The position numbers and the translations under genes are program-made. The notes beneath the pieces were generated by a model. That model saw only the letters and a list, made by a program, of their open reading frames with translations, was not told the DNA's origin and did no database searches. Positions 52,723 through 60,087 of a DNA stretch of 64,000 bases are shown piece after piece (position 1 is the first letter of the stretch; each line of letters starts with the position of its first letter). Source of the DNA: Marivivens sp. (GTDB lineage: Bacteria > Pseudomonadota > Alphaproteobacteria > Rhodobacterales > Rhodobacteraceae); the NCBI GenBank assembly GCA_024642115.1, contig JAHEBU010000001.1:558001-622000 (forward strand). The letters run 5' to 3'.

Positions 52723-53229
52723 ATGGCAGAGTTCGGGATATACGCGCTGTCCGTTGGGGGCGGAACACTGGCACTTTGCCCCATGCCGGGGCGGGGGGGC
52801 GACTATGCGGCGGACCTTGGCCGAATTCTGAACTGGTCTCCCGCCCTCGTCATCAGCATGACCCCAGAGGAAGAAATGAGGGCGGCCGGGGCCGCTGACT
52901 TGTCCCGCGACCTTGCGAACTCAGGTATCGCCTGGCGGCACATGCCCGTGGCTGACTTTGGCGTGCCGACTGCCCCGGCGCTATGGCCCCCGATCGAGGC
53001 GCTTGCACGGGCTGCACTGGACGCAGGCAATCGGGTGCTGATCCATTGCATGGGCGGCTGCGGGCGGTCCGGGATGGCCGCCCTGCGCGTGATGGTGGCG
53101 GCCGGCGAACCAGCAGAGCCCGCGCTTGCCCGTCTGCGGTCCGTGCGACTCTGCGCTGTCGAAACCGTGGATCAGCGCCGGTGGGCGTCATCGCCACCTG
53201 ACCTGCTCTCCACCCCCGGCCAAGCCTGA
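52723..53229 (+). CDS. Dual-specificity / tyrosine phosphatase-like protein
   Basis: A 168-residue cysteine phosphatase. The active-site P-loop is HCMGGCGRSGM (HCxxGxxRS) near residue 107, with a candidate general-acid aspartate in PVADFGVP near 77. The N-terminus begins LSVGGGTLALCPMPGR, as in compact bacterial dual-specificity phosphatases. Divergent from dnaX across 76 bp. It ends 88 bp before the radical SAM gene, which has its own promoter. Confidence 0.85.
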   Translation: MAEFGIYALSVGGGTLALCPMPGRGGDYAADLGRILNWSPALVISMTPEEEMRAAGAADLSRDLANSGIAWRHMPVADFGVPTAPALWPPIEALARAALDAGNRVLIHCMGGCGRSGMAALRVMVAAGEPAEPALARLRSVRLCAVETVDQRRWASSPPDLLSTPGQA

Positions 53230-53264
53230 TCGCTGCCTGCCTACACCCAGGGCCAGCACGGACG

Positions 53265-53292
53265 TTGACCCGACAGGTTGGCTTGCTACATT
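53265..53292 (+). promoter_or_regulatory. Putative sigma70 promoter of the radical SAM-UdgX operon
   Basis: TTGACC (53265-53270), 16-bp spacer, TACATT (53287-53292). Transcription would start near 53299, at the edge of the LexA-like box, giving a leader of about 19 nt. Confidence 0.45.
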
Positions 53293-53300
53293 CAAGATTG

Positions 53301-53315
53301 GAACATATGGTGAAC
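53301..53315. promoter_or_regulatory. LexA (SOS) box GAAC-N7-GAAC
   Basis: GAACATATGGTGAAC is an exact match to the alphaproteobacterial LexA direct repeat GTTC-N7-GTTC read on the other strand. It covers or abuts the predicted transcription start and ends two bases before the start codon of the radical SAM gene, an ideal repressor position. Confidence 0.7.
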
Positions 53316-53317
53316 GA

Positions 53318-54547
53318 ATGGTCAAACGCACCCTCGATGAAAAGCTGGCGATTCTGGCCGACGCGGCCAAATACGACGCTTCCTGTGCCTCGTCCGGGGG
53401 CGAGCGGCGCAATTCGTCTGATGGCAAGGGGCTGGGATCGTCCGGCGGGTCGGGCATCTGCCATGCCTACGCGCCAGACGGGCGATGCATCAGCCTGCTC
53501 AAGATCCTGATGACCAATTTCTGCGTGTTCGACTGCGCTTACTGCGTCAACCGGGTGTCCAGCCGGGTCGAACGGGCGCGCTTCACCGTTGAAGAGGTCG
53601 TTCACCTGACCGTCGAATTCTACCGGCGCAACTATATCGAAGGGTTGTTTTTGTCCTCGGGCATCATCCGGTCGCCCGACGATACCATGGCCGACATGGT
53701 CCGCATCGCCCGGACCTTGCGCGAACAGGAACACTTTCGCGGCTATATCCACCTCAAGACCATCCCCGATGCCGCGCCCGAACTGATTGAAGAGGCGGGG
53801 AAATGGGCCGACCGCCTGTCGATCAACGTCGAACTACCGACCGAAGAGGCGTTGGGCGCCCTTGCCCCCGAAAAGTCTGCCCAGACCATTCGCCGGGCAA
53901 TGGCCGACGTGCGCGTCCGGCGCGAGGCATCCAAAGACAAGAGCCACCGCGGAACCAAAGCCGCCCGCTTTGCCCCGGCAGGCCAATCGACCCAGATGAT
54001 CGTGGGCGCAGACGGGGCGAGCGACGGGATGATCCTCGCCAATGCCTCCCAACTCTATTCGTCCTACAAACTGGGGCGGGTCTACTATTCAGCCTTTTCG
54101 CCAATCCCCGATTCCTCGGCCGCCCTGCCCCTGATCCGCCCGCCCTTGATGCGCGAACACCGGCTGTATCAGGCGGATTGGCTGATGCGGTTCTACGGGT
54201 TCGACCCCGCCGAAATCGCGCCAAAAACCGGTATGCTCGACCTCGAGGTTGACCCAAAACTTGCCTGGGCCATTGCCCATCGCGCCCTGTTCCCGGTCGA
54301 TGTGAACCGCGCCCCGCGCGAGATGCTGCTGCGCGTGCCGGGGTTCGGCACACGGTCCGTTCAGCGCATCCTCGACGCGCGGCGGCACCGCACCCTGCGG
54401 TACGAGGATCTGTTGAAGATCGGCTGCGTCCTGCGCCACGCCCAGCCCTTTATCACATTGCCCGGCTGGTCGCCCCGCGCCCTGCCCGATGCCGAACACT
54501 TGCGCGCCCGTTTTGCGCCGCCACCGGAACAGATGTCCCTGTTCTGA
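53318..54547 (+). CDS. Putative DNA modification/repair radical SAM protein (UDG-linked)
   Basis: A 409-residue radical SAM protein of the family found next to UdgX-type uracil-DNA glycosylases. The iron-sulfur motif CVFDCAYC gives C69-x3-C73-x2-C76, the usual radical SAM spacing. Further blocks: SSGIIRSPDDTMADMVRIAR, and a C-terminal helix-hairpin-helix (LLRVPGFGTRSVQRIL, near 330) suited to DNA binding. ATG at 53318 follows GGTGA. It shares a TGATG overlap with the UdgX gene, so the pair is translationally coupled. The chemical reaction is unknown. Confidence 0.93.
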   Translation: MVKRTLDEKLAILADAAKYDASCASSGGERRNSSDGKGLGSSGGSGICHAYAPDGRCISLLKILMTNFCVFDCAYCVNRVSSRVERARFTVEEVVHLTVEFYRRNYIEGLFLSSGIIRSPDDTMADMVRIARTLREQEHFRGYIHLKTIPDAAPELIEEAGKWADRLSINVELPTEEALGALAPEKSAQTIRRAMADVRVRREASKDKSHRGTKAARFAPAGQSTQMIVGADGASDGMILANASQLYSSYKLGRVYYSAFSPIPDSSAALPLIRPPLMREHRLYQADWLMRFYGFDPAEIAPKTGMLDLEVDPKLAWAIAHRALFPVDVNRAPREMLLRVPGFGTRSVQRILDARRHRTLRYEDLLKIGCVLRHAQPFITLPGWSPRALPDAEHLRARFAPPPEQMSLF

Positions 54548-55983
54548 TGCGTCGGGTGCAGCTTCCCCGGATCGGCACGGTGGCCGCGTGGCGGCGCGAG
54601 GCCCGCAATCTGGCGGCAGAAGGCGTGCCGCCCGAAGCCATCCTGTGGCACGTTGGAGACCAGAGCGCCGACCTGTTCATGGCCTCGCCCCCGGGCCCCA
54701 CAGGCACCGCCACGACCCTAACCCTGCCCCGCGACGCCGTCGCCTCGATCGAAAAGGCGCTTTGCCATTCGGACCCTGAACGGTTCGCCCGGGCCTACGG
54801 TCTGGTCCTGCGCCTGTCGCGCCGCGACCTGCGCTGGGGCGATCGGTCTGACCCTGCGCTGTACCGGCTTCTGGCCCAGGAAAAGGCGGTGCGGCGCGAT
54901 ATTCACAAGATGCACGCCTTCGTCCGCTTCCGCGAGATCAGCCCACCTGACGCGCCCCGACGCGCCTTTGCGGCGTGGTTCGAACCCGACCATCCGATTG
55001 TCGAGGCGGCGACCCCGTTCTTTGCCAAGCGGTTCGGCGACATGGACTGGGTCATCGCCACGCCAACGCTCACCGCCCGGTTCGAGGACGGCACGCTTAG
55101 CTATCACGAAACCCAAAACCGCACCCCCCCGCCCGACGACGCGACCGAGGCGCTGTGGCGGACCTATTTCGCCCACATCTTCAACCCGGCCCGGCTCATG
55201 GTCTCGGCCATGACCTCGGAAATGCCGCGTAAATACTGGAAAAACCTGCCAGAGGCGGACCTGATCCCCGACATGATCCGCACCGCCCCCGCCCGGGCGC
55301 GGGCGATGCAGGACGCCGCGCCAACGCTGCCGCTCGATCATATCGCCCGGCTACGGCTTGACCGACCCGCGCTGCCCGAAACTGACGGACTCACGTTCGG
55401 CACTCTCAAACCCGCGCTAGACGCCTGTCGCCGCTGCCCCATCGGGTACTGCGCCACGCAGGCCGTCGCTGGCGAAGGACCTGCCGGGGCGCGGCTGATG
55501 ATCGTGGGGGAACAGCCCGGCGATGCCGAGGATCTGTCCGGGCGGCCATTCGTCGGCCCCGCAGGACAAGTGTTCGACCGATGTACGGCGGCGGCGGGAC
55601 TGGACAGGCGCGCGGCCTATGTGACCAACGCCGTCAAGCACTTCAAATACGAAAGCCGGGGCAAGGTCCGGCTGCACCAACGGCCTAACGGGCACGAGGT
55701 CGCGCATTGCCGCTGGTGGCTCACGCAGGAAATCGACCTCGTGAAACCGACGCTGATCGTGGCGATGGGATCAACGGCGGCGCTGGCCTTGACAGGGTCA
55801 GACGCAGGGATCACCACCCGGCGCGGCAAGATCGAGGAAGGTGCGGACGGCATCCCGATCCTGATCACCTATCACCCGTCCTATATCCTCAGGCTCCGGC
55901 AGGGGGACGAGGCTGCGGCGGCTAAGGCACAGCTGACCGACGACCTGCGTCTTGCTGTGGGATATCTTGCCCGCCTCGCCTAA
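54547..55983 (+). CDS. UdgX-type uracil-DNA glycosylase fused to a DUF4130-like domain
   Basis: A 478-residue two-domain protein. Residues 1-245 match the radical-SAM-linked DNA-metabolism domain (DUF4130/TIGR03915 type). Residues 280-478 are a family 4-like glycosylase with GEQPGDAEDLSGRPFVGPAG (321-340), iron-sulfur cysteines (C294, C297, C388 and a fourth) and the HPS motif at 443-445. UdgX enzymes trap uracil covalently on the histidine of a KRRIH loop. Here the loop is KVRLH (373-377), His kept. Coupled to the upstream radical SAM gene and followed by a terminator. Confidence 0.92.
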   Translation: MRRVQLPRIGTVAAWRREARNLAAEGVPPEAILWHVGDQSADLFMASPPGPTGTATTLTLPRDAVASIEKALCHSDPERFARAYGLVLRLSRRDLRWGDRSDPALYRLLAQEKAVRRDIHKMHAFVRFREISPPDAPRRAFAAWFEPDHPIVEAATPFFAKRFGDMDWVIATPTLTARFEDGTLSYHETQNRTPPPDDATEALWRTYFAHIFNPARLMVSAMTSEMPRKYWKNLPEADLIPDMIRTAPARARAMQDAAPTLPLDHIARLRLDRPALPETDGLTFGTLKPALDACRRCPIGYCATQAVAGEGPAGARLMIVGEQPGDAEDLSGRPFVGPAGQVFDRCTAAAGLDRRAAYVTNAVKHFKYESRGKVRLHQRPNGHEVAHCRWWLTQEIDLVKPTLIVAMGSTAALALTGSDAGITTRRGKIEEGADGIPILITYHPSYILRLRQGDEAAAAKAQLTDDLRLAVGYLARLA

Positions 55984-55990
55984 CGAAAAC

Positions 55991-56013
55991 GGCCGCCCCG
56001 ATCCGGGACGGCC
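55991..56013. terminator. Bidirectional terminator between UdgX and rplT
   Basis: GGCCG-C-CCCG and CGGG-A-CGGCC arms around a three-base loop, with AAAAC on one side, between convergent genes. Confidence 0.7.
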
Positions 56014-56039
56014 GCCTCAAATCTCGCTTGATCTTCAGA

Positions 56040-56405
56040 TCAGGCGGGCAGAGCCGCTTTGGCCTGCGCCACGATCGCGTTGAACGCATCGGGCTCGTTC
56101 ACGGCCAGATCGGCCAGAACCTTGCGGTCCACTTCGATCCCGGCCAGCGCCAGACCGTTGATGAACTTGGAGTAGTTCAGGCTTTCATCGACCATCCGAA
56201 CGCCGGCGTTGATCCGCTGGATCCACAGCGCGCGGAAGTTGCGCTTGCGAGCGCGACGGTCACGGGTCGCATACTGGTTGGCCTTGTCGACCGCCTGCTT
56301 GGCGACTTTGAAGGTCCGGCTGCGCTTGTCATAATAACCTTTGGCCGCATCAAGAATTTTCTTGTGACGACGATGGGTGACGGTACCACCTTTTGTACGG
56401 GACAT
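56040..56405 (-). CDS. rplT: 50S ribosomal protein L20
   Basis: A 121-residue, highly basic ribosomal protein essential for early 50S assembly: [22 protein letters not shown] start and the [19 protein letters not shown] helix. It lies 12 bp downstream of rpmI. infC is not adjacent here. Confidence 0.97.
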   Translation of the reverse strand: MSRTKGGTVTHRRHKKILDAAKGYYDKRSRTFKVAKQAVDKANQYATRDRRARKRNFRALWIQRINAGVRMVDESLNYSKFINGLALAGIEVDRKVLADLAVNEPDAFNAIVAQAKAALPA

Positions 56406-56417
56406 CTCGCGCTCTCC

Positions 56418-56618
56418 TTAACGGGCGTAGGGCATGTAGGACTTGATGATCTTCGCGTCAGAGGCGCTCAGAACAGTCGTCCCGCGTGCATCGCGGATGA
56501 ACTTGGTGGTGCGTTTGATCATGCCGTGGCGTTTGCCGGCCTGACCCGCGACGACCTTACCAGTGGCCGTCATCTTAAAGCGCTTCTTCGCGCTCGACTT
56601 GGTCTTCATCTTGGGCAT
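56418..56618 (-). CDS. rpmI: 50S ribosomal protein L35
   Basis: A 66-residue basic protein, [15 protein letters not shown] at the start. The ATG at 56618 is chosen because GAGGAG lies six bases upstream; the ATG two codons earlier is too close to it. Operon with rplT. Confidence 0.96.
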   Translation of the reverse strand: MPKMKTKSSAKKRFKMTATGKVVAGQAGKRHGMIKRTTKFIRDARGTTVLSASDAKIIKSYMPYAR

Positions 56619-56746
56619 TTCCATCTCCTCTTTCGAGTGGTGAACTCACGACTCGGCATGCCACTTTGGCCGGTCGCGCGGATAAGAAGCCGCTCTATAG
56701 GATTACATCGGCAGCAGCGCAAGCCCTCAAAACCGGGCGTGGACCG

Positions 56747-56971
56747 CTAGTTGATGAACCGCCCTACCACCCGGACAAAGGCGTCAGGCGCGGTGGACAG
56801 GGTATAGGCTCCCGGCCGTTCCTTGATCGCAATGGCCATCAGGCCGCCCCCGATCAGCACCATGATCGCCGCAGCGCGCGGCGCGCGACCATCGGACAAT
56901 GCGCCCACGATGGGCGGGATCGCAAAGGCGAAAATGATCACCCCCACGACAAAGAAAAGGTCGGCATCCAT
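56747..56971 (-). CDS. Small membrane protein, function unknown
   Basis: A 74-residue protein with two hydrophobic segments (DLFFVVGVIIFAFAIPPIV and AAIMVLIGGGLMAIAI) and a short soluble tail. It lies 37 bp downstream of pyk and is probably co-transcribed. No family recognised. Confidence 0.7.
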   Translation of the reverse strand: MDADLFFVVGVIIFAFAIPPIVGALSDGRAPRAAAIMVLIGGGLMAIAIKERPGAYTLSTAPDAFVRVVGRFIN

Positions 56972-57008
56972 GAAACGTTTACCCTAGGTCACTTCAACGT
57001 GACTGACT

Positions 57009-58454
57009 CTAATCCGGATCAGAACTGAAAATCAAACGTTCCGCACAGGGGGCCACGCGCAGGATGTTAGTGGACCCGGGCGTGTTGAATGGAACACCCG
57101 CCGTCACCACGATCATATCCTGCTCGGTCGCGCCCATTTCAGATCGGGCGGCCCCGATGGCAGCCACGACGGCCATCTTGAACCGGTCCACCGGGCCGAT
57201 GATGACGCAGGTCGTCCCCCAGGTCAGCGCCAGTTGGCGGGCGGTCTTTTCGACCGAGGTCAGCGCCAGGATCGGCACGCGGGGCCGTTCGCGGGCCACC
57301 AGCGATGCCGTCTTGCCCGACTGCGAAAAACAGGCGATGGCCTTGACGTTGGTGGTCTCGGCAATCTCGCGGGCGGCGGCGACGATCCCGTCGGCCACGG
57401 TCTTGCGGTCGGCCCGGCGCGACGATTCGATGACTTCGCGGTAGGTCGGATCGCTTTCGACTTCGCGGGCCACGTTGTTCATCGTCTGCACCGCCTCGAT
57501 GGGATAGGACCCGGCGGCGGATTCGGCGGACAGCATGATCGCGTCGGCACCTTCATAGATGGCGGTGGCGACGTCGCTGACTTCGGCCCGGGTGGGGACA
57601 GGCGATTCGATCATCGATTCCAGCATCTGCGTGGCCACGATCACCGGCTTGGCGGCGGCGCGGCATTTGCGGACCAGCTGTTTCTGGATCGGGGGCACGT
57701 TCTGCACGGGCAGTTCGACGCCCAGATCGCCCCGAGCCACCATGATCCCGTCAGATGCGGCAAGAATTTCGTCAAACGCCTTTACCGCGGCTGGCTTTTC
57801 GATCTTGGACAGGATGGCGGCGCGGCCCTTGGCCAGCATCCGCGCCTCGTTCACGTCGGCCTGCCGCTGGACGAACGACAGGGCCAGCCAGTCGATGCCC
57901 AACTCACAGACGAATTCCAGATCCTTGCGGTCCTTGTCCGACAGCGCGGCCAGCGGCAGCACCACGTCCGGCACGTTCACACCCTTGCGGTTGGAAATGA
58001 TGCCGCCGACAATGATTTCGCAATTGGCGAAAGTGGCCCCACAATCAATGACCTTGAGCCTGATCTTGCCATCGTTGACCAGCAGCGACGCGCCGGGTTC
58101 CAGGGCATCAAAGATTTCCTTGTGCGGCAGGCGGACGCGGTTCACGTCGCCCTCGGCCTCGTCCAGATCCAGACGGAACATCTTGCCGGGGATCAGTTCC
58201 TCTTCCTTGTTCTTGAACACGCCGACGCGCAACTTTGGCCCCTGAAGGTCGGCGAGGATACCAATCGGCGTGCCACAATCCTTTTCCACCTTGCGGATGA
58301 TCTCGTGGCGGGCGCGGATATCGGCGTGATCGCCGTGGCTCATGTTCAGACGGAATACATCGGCACCCGCCTCGTGCAGGGCGCGGATCATCTCGTAGGT
58401 CGAGGAGGCCGGGCCAAGCGTGGCGACGATTTTCACATTGCGGGGGCGCTTCAT
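57009..58454 (-). CDS. pyk: Pyruvate kinase
   Basis: Last step of glycolysis, phosphoenolpyruvate plus ADP to pyruvate plus ATP. 481 residues with the N-terminal RNVKIVATLGPAS start, substrate-binding MSHGDH, the catalytic lysine and signature in AAILSKIEKPAAVKAFDEI, and DGIMVARGDLGVELP. The C-terminal allosteric domain is complete. Divergent from the N-formylglutamate amidohydrolase-like gene. Confidence 0.96.
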   Translation of the reverse strand: MKRPRNVKIVATLGPASSTYEMIRALHEAGADVFRLNMSHGDHADIRARHEIIRKVEKDCGTPIGILADLQGPKLRVGVFKNKEEELIPGKMFRLDLDEAEGDVNRVRLPHKEIFDALEPGASLLVNDGKIRLKVIDCGATFANCEIIVGGIISNRKGVNVPDVVLPLAALSDKDRKDLEFVCELGIDWLALSFVQRQADVNEARMLAKGRAAILSKIEKPAAVKAFDEILAASDGIMVARGDLGVELPVQNVPPIQKQLVRKCRAAAKPVIVATQMLESMIESPVPTRAEVSDVATAIYEGADAIMLSAESAAGSYPIEAVQTMNNVAREVESDPTYREVIESSRRADRKTVADGIVAAAREIAETTNVKAIACFSQSGKTASLVARERPRVPILALTSVEKTARQLALTWGTTCVIIGPVDRFKMAVVAAIGAARSEMGATEQDMIVVTAGVPFNTPGSTNILRVAPCAERLIFSSDPD

Positions 58455-58609
58455 GCAACAGGTCCTTGTCTTGGTCGCCGGGGTCCGGAGACGGTGTCTT
58501 GATGGCCGTTACCGCTAACGGCCTTTTCGCGCCCTTATTGCGCAATTCCCTTCGGGTCACAACTATCCTAAAGGCCGTCAACACAAGATGACAGGAGTTG
58601 CTGCACGGA

Positions 58610-59353
58610 ATGTCGGAACATGCCTACGAAATCATCGGTGCAGAGCGGCCATCGCGGTGGCTGGTGACCTGCGATCACGCAACAAACCGGGTGCCGGGTT
58701 GGGTGAACGGTGGCAATCTGGGGTTGCCTGCCTCGGATATGGGGCGACACATCGCCTATGACGTGGGGGCGGCAGGGCTGACCAGGGACCTCGCGCGGCT
58801 TCTGGACGCGCCAGCCATCCTGTCTGACTTTTCCCGGCTGGTGATCGACCCCAACCGGGGCGAGGATGATCCGACCCTGCTGATGAAGCTGTATGACGGG
58901 ACCATCATCCCCGCCAACCGACACGCGGGGGCAGACGATCTGGCGCTGCGGCTCGACCGGCTGCATCGGCCCTACCATCACGCGCTGGAAACGCTGGCGG
59001 CGCGACAGGCAGACACGGTGATCTGCGCCATCCACTCGTTCACGCCGCAACTGCGGGGGCGGGCGCCCCGGCCCTGGCAGGTGGGGATCCTCTGGTCGCA
59101 TCTGGACGGGCGGCTGGCACAGCCTCTCATTTCCCGCCTGCAACAGGAACCGGACCTTTGCATCGGCGACAACGAGCCCTACCTTGGGTATCTGCCGGGC
59201 GATTCCATCGACCGGCACGCGCTGATCCCCGGCCGGCCCAACGTGCTGATCGAATTACGCAACGACCTGATTGGCGACGCGGCCGGACAGGCATACTGGG
59301 CCGCCCGGCTCGCCCCCATCCTGACCGAGGTGCTGGGCGCCTCGGGGCTCTGA
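58610..59353 (+). CDS. N-formylglutamate amidohydrolase-family protein (HutG-like)
   Basis: A 247-residue metal-dependent amidohydrolase of the HutG/N-formylglutamate family. Metal and substrate motifs: VTCDHATNRVP near 18, FSRLVIDPNR near 73, and AIHSFTPQL near 138. Family members deformylate N-formylglutamate in histidine breakdown, but no hut genes are adjacent, so the natural substrate is uncertain. ATG at 58610 is preferred over an upstream TTG. Followed 13 bp later by the DUF1244 gene, likely one operon. Confidence 0.85.
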   Translation: MSEHAYEIIGAERPSRWLVTCDHATNRVPGWVNGGNLGLPASDMGRHIAYDVGAAGLTRDLARLLDAPAILSDFSRLVIDPNRGEDDPTLLMKLYDGTIIPANRHAGADDLALRLDRLHRPYHHALETLAARQADTVICAIHSFTPQLRGRAPRPWQVGILWSHLDGRLAQPLISRLQQEPDLCIGDNEPYLGYLPGDSIDRHALIPGRPNVLIELRNDLIGDAAGQAYWAARLAPILTEVLGASGL

Positions 59354-59366
59354 CAAGGACATGATT

Positions 59367-59663
59367 ATGGACGACCAGACCGAAATCGAACTTCAGGCGG
59401 CGGCCTTCCGGGCGCTGCGCGATCACCTGGCGGCACGGCCCGATGTGCAGAACATCGACATGATGAATCTGGCCGGGTTCTGTCGGAACTGCTTGTCACG
59501 CTGGTATCAAGAGGCCGCGAATGCTCGGGGCATCCCGATGACCAAGGATGAGGGCCGCGAGGCGTTCTATGGCATGCCCTATTCCGACTGGGTGGCACGG
59601 AACCAGACCGAATCGACGGCGGACCAAAAGGCGGCCTTTGCCAAATCTGCCCCCCATAGCTGA
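59367..59663 (+). CDS. DUF1244 protein
   Basis: A 98-residue protein of the DUF1244 family, small helical proteins known in alpha- and gammaproteobacteria. The diagnostic block is NLAGFCRNCLSRWYQEAA near residue 33, followed by MTKDEGREAFYGMPYSDWV. The third codon ATG (59367), seven bases after AAGGA, is chosen as start. Function unknown. Confidence 0.88.
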   Translation: MDDQTEIELQAAAFRALRDHLAARPDVQNIDMMNLAGFCRNCLSRWYQEAANARGIPMTKDEGREAFYGMPYSDWVARNQTESTADQKAAFAKSAPHS

Positions 59664-59807
59664 GAGCAGACGCGACAAAGCGGCAGCCAGCCCTGACACT
59701 AGGCGCCAACTAGCGACAATTACGGCAAAAGTTTGACTCCATTGTGGCAACTCTGAATGGTGCGTTAACGGATGCTGCCGTCCGTGCTGCCAAATCGGAA
59801 TGTTGCC

Positions 59808-60083
59808 ATGTTGACCCAGTCGTCCTTCTCGTCTGACGCGCTCTCCTCCATGATGAACACCGCCACCATGATCGCCCCGGTCGTGACCGGCTTTGTACCC
59901 GGGCGCGAGGTGCTGACCTTTACCTTGGGAACCGAGGACGAGGACGCCGACCTCTACCTGCGCGACATGGCCGACGGTTCGGGTTGCCGGATCGAGGTGG
60001 GCGAACGGCTTATCGCCATCATCGCGGGGCTGTCTGCCAACGACATCGACGAAGGTGCCATCCGTTTTGAATTCGAGGATTGA
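59808..60083 (+). CDS. Small hypothetical protein resembling the linker module of the downstream RTX protein
   Basis: A 91-residue acidic protein; ATG at 59808 has CGGAA eight bases upstream. After a 30-residue N-terminal Ser/Thr-rich region it runs FVPGREVLTFTLGT, then GSGCRIEVGERLIAIIAGLSA. This pattern (FxPGxE-L-F, a glycine, then V/I-x-L-A-x-I/L) resembles the two inter-repeat modules of the RTX protein four bases downstream (about residues 186-238 and 391-450 there). No signal peptide. Similarity was judged by eye. Confidence 0.7.
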   Translation: MLTQSSFSSDALSSMMNTATMIAPVVTGFVPGREVLTFTLGTEDEDADLYLRDMADGSGCRIEVGERLIAIIAGLSANDIDEGAIRFEFED

Positions 60084-60087
60084 CTGA

